Of a DNA stretch of 36,934 nucleotides, positions 25,780 through 32,100 are shown piece after piece. Below the pieces are notes generated by a model, which saw only the letters and a list, made by a program, of their open reading frames with translations, did not search any database and had not been told where the DNA came from. The DNA is from an uncultured Clostridia bacterium. Lineage in GTDB: Bacteria > Bacillota > Clostridia > Lachnospirales > CAMVHY01. The position numbers were made by a program, and so were the translations under genes. Where the stretch lies: assembly GCA_947073045.1 (NCBI GenBank), contig CAMTJU010000014.1, forward strand, positions 1-36,934, written 5' to 3'. Numbering within the stretch: the first letter of the stretch is position 1; each line of letters opens with the position of its first letter.

Positions 25780-26130
25780 CTATTTCTTTTCTTTTTCAAA
25801 ATTTATTCCCGTTACGTTTACATCTATTTGTGTTACTGTTAGACCTGTCATTGTTTCAATTGCAGATTTAATTTTTTTCTGAACCTCATTTGCTACATCA
25901 GGTACTTTATATCCGAACTTAACAGATAAATTAATAGAAACCTTAACTTCGTTATCATCAACTTCAACTTTTACACCTTTACTTAAATTTTTCTTGCCGA
26001 GTATATCGGCAAAACCACTTGCTGTTCCAATAACTCCTTCAACTTCAAGTGTTGCAGTATTAGAAATAACAGCAATAACATCGTCAGAAATTTGAACCTG
26101 CCCACTTTCATTATCTTTTAACATTATCAT
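25780..26130 (-). CDS. Asp23/Gls24 family envelope stress protein
   Basis: A 116-residue member of the Asp23 family. GQVQISDDVIAVISNTATLEVEGVIGT at the start, KGVKVEVDDNEVKVSINLSVKFGYKVPDVANEVQKKIKSAIETMTGL in the middle and VTQIDVNVTGINF at the end match the pattern closely. Staphylococcal Asp23 is a membrane-tethered cytoplasmic protein linked to envelope homeostasis; in Clostridia the gene usually heads the nusB operon, as here. GGAGG lies 7 bases before the ATG. Confidence 0.93.
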   Translation of the reverse strand: MIMLKDNESGQVQISDDVIAVISNTATLEVEGVIGTASGFADILGKKNLSKGVKVEVDDNEVKVSINLSVKFGYKVPDVANEVQKKIKSAIETMTGLTVTQIDVNVTGINFEKEKK

Positions 26131-26160
26131 TAATAAACCTCCAAAATGTATTTTTAAGTA

Positions 26161-26190
26161 ATTTTACTTTATTATTCGTAAATAAGTCAA
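26161..26190 (-). promoter_or_regulatory. Promoter of the Asp23-nusB-xse-ispA-dxs-nadK operon
   Basis: On the minus strand TTGACT (26190-26185), 18-bp spacer, TAAAAT (26166-26161), 30 bases before the ATG. No terminator is visible between the genes from here to nadK. Confidence 0.6.
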
Positions 26191-26300
26191 GAAAAAAACA
26201 TTGGATTTTTCAAAATTGCTATAAATATTTTTTCTTTAATTGCCTTAAAAATTTATACCGGATAAATATTTGAATTTTATGAATTATTTTTTGAAAAATG

Positions 26301-26329
26301 TTGAATTTAATTTTTATTTGTGTTATTAT
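26301..26329 (+). promoter_or_regulatory. Promoter of the OTU-like gene, extended -10
   Basis: TTGAAT (26301-26306), 17-bp spacer ending TGT, then TATTAT (26324-26329). The start would be near 26336, consistent with translation from the ATG at 26365. Confidence 0.6.
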
Positions 26330-26364
26330 ATATGTAAATGGTAACAGTAGGGGGTGCAAGTTTT

Positions 26365-27213
26365 ATGGAAACTAACTCGTTTAGTAATTTGTTTTCAAAT
26401 TGTACTGAAAATGTTCCTGGTGATGGAAATTGTTTTATACATTCTTTTATGAAACTTTATCCTGGAATGTTTCCAGATGTTATTACTGCACGTCAAGCTT
26501 TGTATGATGTTTCCGTTAAACATTTTGGCAAAAAATTTGTGAATAATGATCGTGGCTATGCTGATTTAAGAAAAAATGGAGTTTGGGTTGACGTAACAGC
26601 TGGTGCTACTGCTATGTCATTGTTAACTAATCGCCCAGTAATTATTGTTTTTGAACATGGAGCCATTATTGCGGAAAATGGCAAAGTTAGAATTTTAGAT
26701 GCGCAAGAAAAAAATAATTATATTTTAGCTGGTGCTGACGCGATTGTTTATCACAGTCACCATTTTCAACCATTGAGTAGGAAAACAGAAATTCGCAAAC
26801 AATTTGTATCGGGAACTACAGAAATTGAGAAAAATCAACGTAACAAACAAAATTTAAAAGCCATAAAAGAAGCTCACCCTAAAAAAAGTTTTTCTAGTCC
26901 AAAAATAACTCAGCAAAAACAAGAGTCCCGCGAGCAAATTTTAATTGATGCAATAAATAATGCTTTTACAGGGAATAATCGTTTGCAAGCGGTAAATACA
27001 GTTAATGAAATTTTATCTATGATATCGAATCAAGAAGAAAAAAATAATATGATTACAATTTTACTTTGCGGAATAATTGCTGAGCATGAGCGTGAAGAAA
27101 AGAAATCTATTTTAGCAAGTATACCAGAAGCAAAAGTAAAAGCAAATAATCATAATGAAAAAATTAAAGCAACACAACCACAAATTAAAACAAAAATATC
27201 GCAATTAGCTTAA
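26365..27213 (+). CDS. OTU-like cysteine protease, putative deubiquitinase
   Basis: A 282-residue soluble protein. NVPGDGNCFIHSFMKLYP (residues 16-33) matches the OTU active-site motif DGNCxxxA/S, with Asp20 and the nucleophile Cys23. RQALYDVSVKHF and GVWVDVTAGATAMSLLTNRPVIIVF fit the next OTU elements, and AIVYHSHHFQPL (126-137) fits the terminal His followed by an aromatic residue (His133). The OTU part is about residues 10-140; the remainder is a Lys/Gln/Glu-rich region, partly helical, with no recognised domain. OTU enzymes cut ubiquitin or ubiquitin-like chains, and bacteria have no ubiquitin, so a host-directed or phage-related role is an inference. No signal peptide is visible. GGGGGTG sets the start at 26365. 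It is a single-gene unit with its own promoter and terminator. The family call rests on motifs I read by eye. Confidence 0.72.
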   Translation: METNSFSNLFSNCTENVPGDGNCFIHSFMKLYPGMFPDVITARQALYDVSVKHFGKKFVNNDRGYADLRKNGVWVDVTAGATAMSLLTNRPVIIVFEHGAIIAENGKVRILDAQEKNNYILAGADAIVYHSHHFQPLSRKTEIRKQFVSGTTEIEKNQRNKQNLKAIKEAHPKKSFSSPKITQQKQESREQILIDAINNAFTGNNRLQAVNTVNEILSMISNQEEKNNMITILLCGIIAEHEREEKKSILASIPEAKVKANNHNEKIKATQPQIKTKISQLA

Positions 27214-27230
27214 AATTATTTTACGTAAAT

Positions 27231-27276
27231 AAAAAAATATGCTGTTTGGTTAAAAAACCAAGCAACATATTTTTTT
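27231..27276. terminator. Bidirectional terminator between the OTU-like gene and the spore protein gene
   Basis: AAAAAAATATG (27231-27241) pairs with CATATTTTTTT (27266-27276), and TTGGTT (27246-27251) with AACCAA (27256-27261). Runs of A on the left and T on the right serve both strands. Confidence 0.8.
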
Positions 27277-27296
27277 TTAACAAAAAATTTAATTTG

Positions 27297-27515
27297 TTAT
27301 TGGTTAGAAGATTGTGACATTTGTTTTTCCTGAGCCTCAATCATTTTCTTAACCATGTATCCACCTACATATCCACTTTGAGCGGCAGTTAAATCACCAT
27401 TGTATCCTTTTTTCAAAGGTACACCAATTTCATTAGCTACCTCATATTTGAATTTGTCCAAAGCTTCACGAGCTTCTGGAACTGCTTTTTGATTTGTATT
27501 GTTATTACTAGACAT
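27297..27515 (-). CDS. Alpha/beta-type small acid-soluble spore protein
   Basis: A 72-residue SASP that coats and protects spore DNA and is degraded at germination. ALDKFKYEVANEIGVPLKKGYNGDLTAAQSGYVGGYMVKKMIEAQE is the family core. The GPR protease cleavage region is around KYEVANEIGV, and GYVGGYMVKKMIE is the second conserved helix. AAGGAGG precedes the ATG, and the -10 of a forespore-type promoter lies about 60 bases upstream. It is monocistronic. Confidence 0.96.
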   Translation of the reverse strand: MSSNNNTNQKAVPEAREALDKFKYEVANEIGVPLKKGYNGDLTAAQSGYVGGYMVKKMIEAQEKQMSQSSNQ

Positions 27516-27574
27516 AATAAAAATTACCTCCTTAATATCAAATTTTAATTTAAAAAATTAATTGGGTGTTACGC

Positions 27575-27581
27575 TAGTATT
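27575..27581 (-). promoter_or_regulatory. Candidate sigma-G -10 box for the spore protein gene
   Basis: AATACTA on the minus strand differs by one base from the sigma-G -10 consensus CATACTA. The -35 is unclear (TAATAA about 20 bp upstream). The leader would be about 50 bases. SASP genes are classic sigma-G targets. Confidence 0.4.
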
Positions 27582-27684
27582 ATTAGCAAATATGGCGAAT
27601 TTTATTAGAGGGAATTTTTGTAACAAAATTTTAATAAATTATTGATTATTTTTATTTTAAAATAACCAATTTATATTGAAATGA

Positions 27685-27719
27685 TTTTTAAAAATAAGTG
27701 CCCCCACTTGGAGACACTT
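27685..27719 (-). terminator. Terminator downstream of ytfJ
   Basis: Read on the minus strand, AAGTGTCTCC (27719-27710) pairs with GGGGGCACTT (27705-27696) through ten pairs including two G-U, with loop AAGT, then ATTTTT. It closes the DUF368-rluD-DUF2953-ytfJ operon. Confidence 0.65.
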
Positions 27720-27753
27720 CAAAAAGATTATTAAAATTTAATTTTGAAAAATA

Positions 27754-28101
27754 TCAATCATTTTTTTTGTTATTTAAATTTAATTTTGAAAGTACGCCTG
27801 GCACCATATCTATTAATTTGCTAATACTGTCGTGATTTTTAATACTAATCAATTGCACAGAACCATCTTGAATAACGAGAACAGAAGATGGAGTAATTTT
27901 TGCGCCAAGTCCACCCATTCCATTTTCTTTTTTAGAATTATTGTCGGATGCACTGGCTCCAACTCCCAATGAAATATCAATAAGCGGAATAATAATAATA
28001 TTATCGATATGGATAGGGTCACCGACGACAGTTTTGGAAGCTACAAAATTTTCCATTTTACTAAAAAGAACTTCTAAATTGCTATTTAAATTTGTACCCA
28101 T
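27754..28101 (-). CDS. ytfJ: GerW family sporulation protein YtfJ
   Basis: A 115-residue protein of the YtfJ/GerW family, needed for normal germination in Bacillus. LEVLFSKMENFVASKTVVGDPIHIDNIIIIPLIDISLGVGA is the usual N-terminal half, followed by a low-complexity Ser/Asn/Gly stretch and GGLGAKITPSSVLVIQDGSVQLISIKN. It directly follows the DUF2953 gene (adjacent stop and start), the conserved ytfI-ytfJ pairing. The biochemical role is not known. Confidence 0.94.
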   Translation of the reverse strand: MGTNLNSNLEVLFSKMENFVASKTVVGDPIHIDNIIIIPLIDISLGVGASASDNNSKKENGMGGLGAKITPSSVLVIQDGSVQLISIKNHDSISKLIDMVPGVLSKLNLNNKKND

Positions 28102-28764
28102 TTAATACACCTCTTTACAAATAAAATTATTTTTAATAAACGAGAAAACGTGTTCATCACGCAAATATTTTATCATAATAAAAATAAAAAGTAATGCGCG
28201 AGTTTTCCCTCGCAATATAAAATTTAGATCAAGTATTTCATTTTGAAAGTTATAATTTATGTTTGGATTTATGTTCAAAATGTAAGCAGCAATGTTTATA
28301 ATGGCGCATATGTAACCTGTGTTAGCAGGATCATTAAATCCAATTTGCCCATTTATTTCAATAGAGCTTGGATGAATTTTTTTAATTATATCTTTTATAA
28401 ATTCAAGTGTAGGAGACAGCAGCGGTTTCATATTATCAAAGTTAAAATTATTTTCTGCAGATTTTTTATACAAAGAGAAAATTTTGTCTGAAATTCTTTT
28501 TTCAATATCATTTTTTGGATTAATTTTCCTTTTTTTCTTCTTAATCAGATTTATATTTATGCAAAATATTTTAAATTGGATTTCTTGTGCACTTTTATAT
28601 TCGAATTTTATAATGCCAAACAAATAGCTTAATTGAAAATATATTTTGGTTTTATCTCCGATATTTATATTTGATAAATATTTAACAGGTATAATTAAAA
28701 GCATTATGATAAAAATTAATAGGCAGATAAAAATTTTCATAAGCAATAAAAAAAAATTGACCAT
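28102..28764 (-). CDS. DUF2953 membrane-anchored protein (YtfI-like)
   Basis: A 220-residue protein with one N-terminal membrane segment (about residues 3-26), then LSNINIGDKTKIYFQLSYLFGIIKFEY, typical of DUF2953. A Lys-rich linker follows (KKKKRKINPKNDIEKRI), then SSIEINGQIGFNDPANTGYICAIINIAAYIL and DLNFILRGKTRALLFIF, matching the family C-terminus. The function is unknown; its constant partner ytfJ ties it to sporulation. GGCGGTGG lies before the ATG. Confidence 0.82.
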   Translation of the reverse strand: MVNFFLLLMKIFICLLIFIIMLLIIPVKYLSNINIGDKTKIYFQLSYLFGIIKFEYKSAQEIQFKIFCININLIKKKKRKINPKNDIEKRISDKIFSLYKKSAENNFNFDNMKPLLSPTLEFIKDIIKKIHPSSIEINGQIGFNDPANTGYICAIINIAAYILNINPNINYNFQNEILDLNFILRGKTRALLFIFIMIKYLRDEHVFSFIKNNFICKEVY

Positions 28765-28778
28765 AATTCCACCGCCTT

Positions 28779-29690
28779 TTATCTATGTCTTAGTTTTTCT
28801 ATTAAACGTATAAAATATTCGGGAGGTTCTTGCTCAAATTCAATATAACTTTTAGTAGTTGGATGAATAAATCCTAAAAGTCTTGCGTGCAGAACTTGTC
28901 CTTTTAATCCAAAAATTTTATCTTTGGCTGCATACACATCATCGCCCAAAAGTGGATGATTTATGCTTGCCATATGCACACGAATTTGATGAGTACGACC
29001 TGTCTCAAGTTTTAATTTCAACAATGTATAGCCTTTGAAATTTTCAATTACTTCATAATGTGTTATGGCAGTGCGTCCATTTTTATTTATAGCCATTTTT
29101 TTTCTGTCATTTGGATTTCTTCCAATTGGTTTATCAATTGTGCCATTTTCATATATATTCCCATAGGCAATTGCAATATATTCACGATTGATTGTGTGAT
29201 TTTCAAATTGCCAAGACAAAAAATTATGTGCGGCATCGTTTTTGGCAATTACAATTAATCCTGAGGTGTTTTTGTCTATGCGATGGACAATTCCGGGACG
29301 AAGTACTCCATTTATTCCCGATAAATTTTTGCAATGAAAAAGCAATGCGTTTACAAGTGTGCCTGAAAAATTTCCGGCGCCTGGATGCACAACCATTCCT
29401 TGTTGTTTGTTTATAATCATTATTTGATTATCTTCATAAATTATATCAAGAGGAATATTTTCTGCCTCAATAGATAAATTTGTAGGGGCAGGTATTTTTA
29501 TAATTACTTTATCATTTATTTTTAAAATATAATTTGCCTTTGATAATTTTTTATTCACGCTAACAAAATTATTTTTAATTAAATTTTGAATATGACTGCG
29601 AGAAAAATTTTCTAATTTTGAAGTTAAAAAAATATCGAGGCGTTGATTAGCCTCGGTTGATTCTATTTCAAATTCATATTCTTTTTCCAT
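28779..29690 (-). CDS. RluD-family pseudouridine synthase
   Basis: A 303-residue RNA pseudouridine synthase of the RluA/RluD group. An N-terminal S4 RNA-binding domain (residues 8-66, QRLDIFLTSKLENFSRSHIQNLIKNNFVSVN) precedes the catalytic domain with RPGIVHRIDKNTSGLIVIAK, where Asp139 is the nucleophile, and LETGRTHQIRVHMASINHPLLGD. It probably modifies 23S rRNA, as RluD does. Start ATG 29690 with AGGTGA upstream, just after the DUF368 stop; an in-frame GTG at 29705 overlaps that site. Confidence 0.93.
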   Translation of the reverse strand: MEKEYEFEIESTEANQRLDIFLTSKLENFSRSHIQNLIKNNFVSVNKKLSKANYILKINDKVIIKIPAPTNLSIEAENIPLDIIYEDNQIMIINKQQGMVVHPGAGNFSGTLVNALLFHCKNLSGINGVLRPGIVHRIDKNTSGLIVIAKNDAAHNFLSWQFENHTINREYIAIAYGNIYENGTIDKPIGRNPNDRKKMAINKNGRTAITHYEVIENFKGYTLLKLKLETGRTHQIRVHMASINHPLLGDDVYAAKDKIFGLKGQVLHARLLGFIHPTTKSYIEFEQEPPEYFIRLIEKLRHR

Positions 29691-29691
29691 T

Positions 29692-30558
29692 TTAATTTTT
29701 ATCACCTAAAACATAAGCTATAGCACTACCAATTATAAATGTTATTATACTTGCAATTATTGTATAAAAATTGACGCCACTTTGATAAGTAATTGGTGTT
29801 GCAAAAATTCCGTATACCGAACCAATTACAAGTCCCAAAATTGAAAAATATGTTACAGAATAATATTTTTCTATCAAGTACGAAATTATTTTTGAAATTA
29901 TAAATATGCCCAAAATTACTCCAATACCTAATGAAATTATTGTCGAGGCTGTATTGATAATCAAAGAGGTAGATGGATTTAACAAGCATTTTGAAATATT
30001 AGAGATTGCGTGTATTACTGTCGGGTAAATTCCTAAGAGTACCATTACAAACGAGCCACTAATTCCTGGTATAATCATTGCTGCAGCTGCCAAAAGTCCT
30101 CCAATAAATATTTTAGCTAAAAATAAAAACGATAATGATTCATCTGCAAAGCTAGTTTTGTTTTCATTTATCATCGATATTAATATAACTATTGTGATTG
30201 AAATTATCATAGATATAATGTAAGAAGATTTTATTCCTTTCGATACGGATTTTTTGTAAATTAGAGGAATACTCCCACAAACCAGCCCTACAAAAAACAC
30301 ACTTGTTGGCAATGAATAATTATTTAAGCAGTGTTCTAAAAGCGAACTGAAAGATAAGATACTAAATGCGGCACCTAATCCTATTGGCAACAAAAAACAC
30401 AAATATTTTTTTATATCTTTGGTAAAATTATTGATAGCGTTAATTAAATCATCAAAAATCCCAAGAATAACAGCAATTGTACCACCGCTTACTCCAGGGA
30501 TTATGTTAGCAATACCAATAAACATTCCTTTAATAAAATTTATCAAGCCTTTTTTCAT
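29692..30558 (-). CDS. DUF368 membrane protein, probable polyprenyl-phosphate translocase
   Basis: A 288-residue polytopic protein with about eight membrane segments. FIKGMFIGIANIIPGVSGGTIAVILGIFDDLI at the start and AAAAMIIPGISGSFVMVLLGIYPTVIHAI in the second half are the duplicated DUF368 signatures (PGxSGG/S). The family has been tied to recycling of undecaprenyl phosphate across the membrane. Wall synthesis (murB) and isoprenoid genes in the window fit but are not in the same operon. AAGGAG lies before the ATG; it heads the four-gene operon ending at ytfJ. Confidence 0.9.
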   Translation of the reverse strand: MKKGLINFIKGMFIGIANIIPGVSGGTIAVILGIFDDLINAINNFTKDIKKYLCFLLPIGLGAAFSILSFSSLLEHCLNNYSLPTSVFFVGLVCGSIPLIYKKSVSKGIKSSYIISMIISITIVILISMINENKTSFADESLSFLFLAKIFIGGLLAAAAMIIPGISGSFVMVLLGIYPTVIHAISNISKCLLNPSTSLIINTASTIISLGIGVILGIFIISKIISYLIEKYYSVTYFSILGLVIGSVYGIFATPITYQSGVNFYTIIASIITFIIGSAIAYVLGDKN

Positions 30559-30592
30559 TTATTATGCTCCTTTTTCAATTTTTTCAATAAAA

Positions 30593-30601
30593 ATTATAGC
30601 A
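30593..30601 (-). promoter_or_regulatory. Extended -10 promoter of the DUF368 operon
   Basis: On the minus strand TGCTATAAT, a perfect TATAAT with TGn, 35 bases before the DUF368 ATG. The -35 is only T-rich. Between it and 30780 I see only AT-rich sequence with nothing nameable. Confidence 0.45.
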
Positions 30602-30781
30602 TATTGATATATGAAAAAAATTAGTATATGATTTTCAACAAGGTCAAAAAATTTTTTTGGCAATTATTTAATCTAATGGTATTAATTTTTTTTAAAGCAC
30701 TCAAATACCGATTATTAGTCATTATTAAAAAACAAAAATAAATACAAATAACCATTTTTTATTTTGTAAAAGAAAATAGGT

Positions 30782-30810
30782 TTGATTTTATATTTTTGTT
30801 ATGATACAAT
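30782..30810 (+). promoter_or_regulatory. Upstream promoter P1 of the small-protein/rpmE operon
   Basis: TTGATT (30782-30787), 17-bp spacer, TACAAT (30805-30810). Its start would fall in the inverted repeat that begins at 30813. Confidence 0.4.
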
Positions 30811-30812
30811 TG

Positions 30813-30851
30813 ATTTTGTTAATAATTCACCTAATATTTTATTAACAAAAT
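30813..30851. repeat. 13-bp perfect inverted repeat between tandem promoters
   Basis: ATTTTGTTAATAA (30813-30825) and TTATTAACAAAAT (30839-30851), separated by 13 bases. It may be an operator covering the P1 start or an early hairpin in the P1 transcript. Confidence 0.6.
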
Positions 30852-30882
30852 ATGAACAATTAATGAATTTTTAAAAAAATGC

Positions 30883-30911
30883 TTGCATTGATATATTATG
30901 TGTTGTATAAT
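30883..30911 (+). promoter_or_regulatory. Proximal promoter P2 of the small-protein/rpmE operon
   Basis: TTGCAT (30883-30888), 17-bp spacer, perfect TATAAT (30906-30911). The leader to the TTG start is about 67 bases. Confidence 0.7.
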
Positions 30912-30984
30912 TTAAGTATAAGAATTAAATTTGCTTTCATCTTATTTAAATATAAAGTTTGCGATTAATAAGGAGGAAATATGC

Positions 30985-31398
30985 TTGACAAGAAAAGAGA
31001 AAAAAGAATTAATACAAAAAAAAGAAAATTGGCAGGCATTTTCTAATTTGTTAACGCGTGCTATTAATGATTTAAATCGCACTACAAAGTTTGATGAAAT
31101 ATGTGACGTTATAGAAAATTTTATTTATCTAAGTCGTCAACTATTTAAAAATGATGAAAAGATAGATGAGATAATTAAAAAACTAGAGGATTTTCTTGAA
31201 GAGTCACATACGCAAATGTACAATTTCAAAAAGAAAGCAGAACCATTAATTCAGGAAACTATCGATTTATACAATTCAAAATATCATGGAGATTTGAGTT
31301 TTGATGGCGATATTGAGAAATGGTTCAATCGTACTTTTCCATTAATTGTTTTATATGTTAATAGAAGAATAAAAGAGGGTGATAAACATGATAGTTGA
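30985..31398 (+). CDS. Unrecognised small helical protein
   Basis: I do not recognise this 137-residue protein. It opens with a strongly basic segment (TRKEKKELIQKKENW) and is then largely charged and helical, with coiled-coil-like stretches around KNDEKIDEIIKKLEDFLEESHTQMYNFKKKAEPLI and an aromatic-rich end (WFNRTFPLIVLYVNRRIKEG). There is no signal peptide or membrane segment. The start is TTG at 30985, 8 bases after a perfect AAGGAGG; an out-of-frame ATG at 30981 lies between site and start and opens a 21-codon basic reading frame. It overlaps the next gene by 11 bases, so the two are probably made together. Tandem promoters lie upstream. Confidence 0.75.
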   Translation: MTRKEKKELIQKKENWQAFSNLLTRAINDLNRTTKFDEICDVIENFIYLSRQLFKNDEKIDEIIKKLEDFLEESHTQMYNFKKKAEPLIQETIDLYNSKYHGDLSFDGDIEKWFNRTFPLIVLYVNRRIKEGDKHDS

Positions 31399-31774
31399 TG
31401 AGTTGAATAATTATGTTGTTAGTTTAGAAGAAATAAATAAGCAAATAAATGTATTGAATGATTATGCCAAAGGAGAAATAAGTATTATTTTAAAAGATGG
31501 ATTGCAAGATATTAATAAGAAAGTGGAAGAAGTTAGTATTGATTTGGAGCAGTTAAAAGAGAAAAGTTTTATAGCTAAGTTGTTTGGTAAAAAAGTTAGT
31601 CATAATAATGAAGTTGAAGTTATTCATAATGTTCTTGCTGAAAGTAAAGTTCAAAGTCAAGAAAGTTCTTATGAAGAAAAGAGCAATGCTTGGCATAATA
31701 GGATTAATAATGCTAAACTGAGTGCTTCTACTAAAAATGAAGAGAATCGAAAAGATAACATACTAACTAAATAA
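31388..31774 (+). CDS. Unrecognised small coiled-coil protein
   Basis: I do not recognise this 128-residue protein. Residues 1-60 are a heptad-like coiled coil (VDELNNYVVSLEEINKQINVL, then LQDINKKVEEVSIDLEQLKEK), followed by FIAKLFGKKV and a polar, probably disordered tail rich in Ser, Asn, Lys and Glu. It has no signal peptide or membrane segment. GAGGGTGAT before the ATG at 31388 overlaps the end of the preceding gene. The downstream gene is rpmE, 39 bases on and probably in the same transcript. The pair may form a complex, judging by overlap and shared helical character. Confidence 0.75.
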   Translation: MIVDELNNYVVSLEEINKQINVLNDYAKGEISIILKDGLQDINKKVEEVSIDLEQLKEKSFIAKLFGKKVSHNNEVEVIHNVLAESKVQSQESSYEEKSNAWHNRINNAKLSASTKNEENRKDNILTK

Positions 31775-31813
31775 AGCAATTTTTTGAAATTATCAAAAAA
31801 GAGGTGATGTAGC

Positions 31814-32017
31814 GTGAACAGTAAATTGCAGCCAAGATATTTTACTAATGCAATTGTAAAATGCAATTGTGGGAATGTATTTGAAACTGGTTCGACTCAA
31901 AATGAAATTAAAGTAGAAGTTTGTTCTAAATGTCATCCATTTTATACTGGAAGTAAAAATTTATTACTTGAGTCTGGTGGTCAAGTTGATAAATTTAAGA
32001 AACGTTATAATGTGTAA
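31814..32017 (+). CDS. rpmE: 50S ribosomal protein L31, zinc type
   Basis: A 67-residue L31. [30 protein letters not shown] supplies four Cys (17, 19, 37, 40), the zinc-ribbon C+ form, and [13 protein letters not shown] is the family C-terminus. The start is GTG at 31814 with GAGGTGATG in front. The gene normally stands alone or near rho; here it follows two unknown small-protein genes. Its terminator has been split by an insertion sequence (32081-33406). Confidence 0.95.
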   Translation: MNSKLQPRYFTNAIVKCNCGNVFETGSTQNEIKVEVCSKCHPFYTGSKNLLLESGGQVDKFKKRYNV

Positions 32018-32030
32018 TTTATGAATAAAG

Positions 32031-32071
32031 TTACTTATTTTTTTAGAAAAAGAGAAAAAGAAAATAAGTAA
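32031..32071 (+). repeat. 11-bp inverted repeat after rpmE
   Basis: TTACTTATTTT (32031-32041) pairs with AAAATAAGTAA (32061-32071) around a 19-base loop. No T-run follows, so it may be a 3' stabilising hairpin and not a terminator. Confidence 0.5.
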
Positions 32072-32100
32072 AAGAAACCAAATAAAAAATCTCAAGCAAG

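Noticed and set aside
30602-30780. Intergenic stretch between the DUF368 promoter and P1
   Set aside because: I looked for small frames, hairpins, riboswitch-like folds and repeats and saw only AT-rich sequence.
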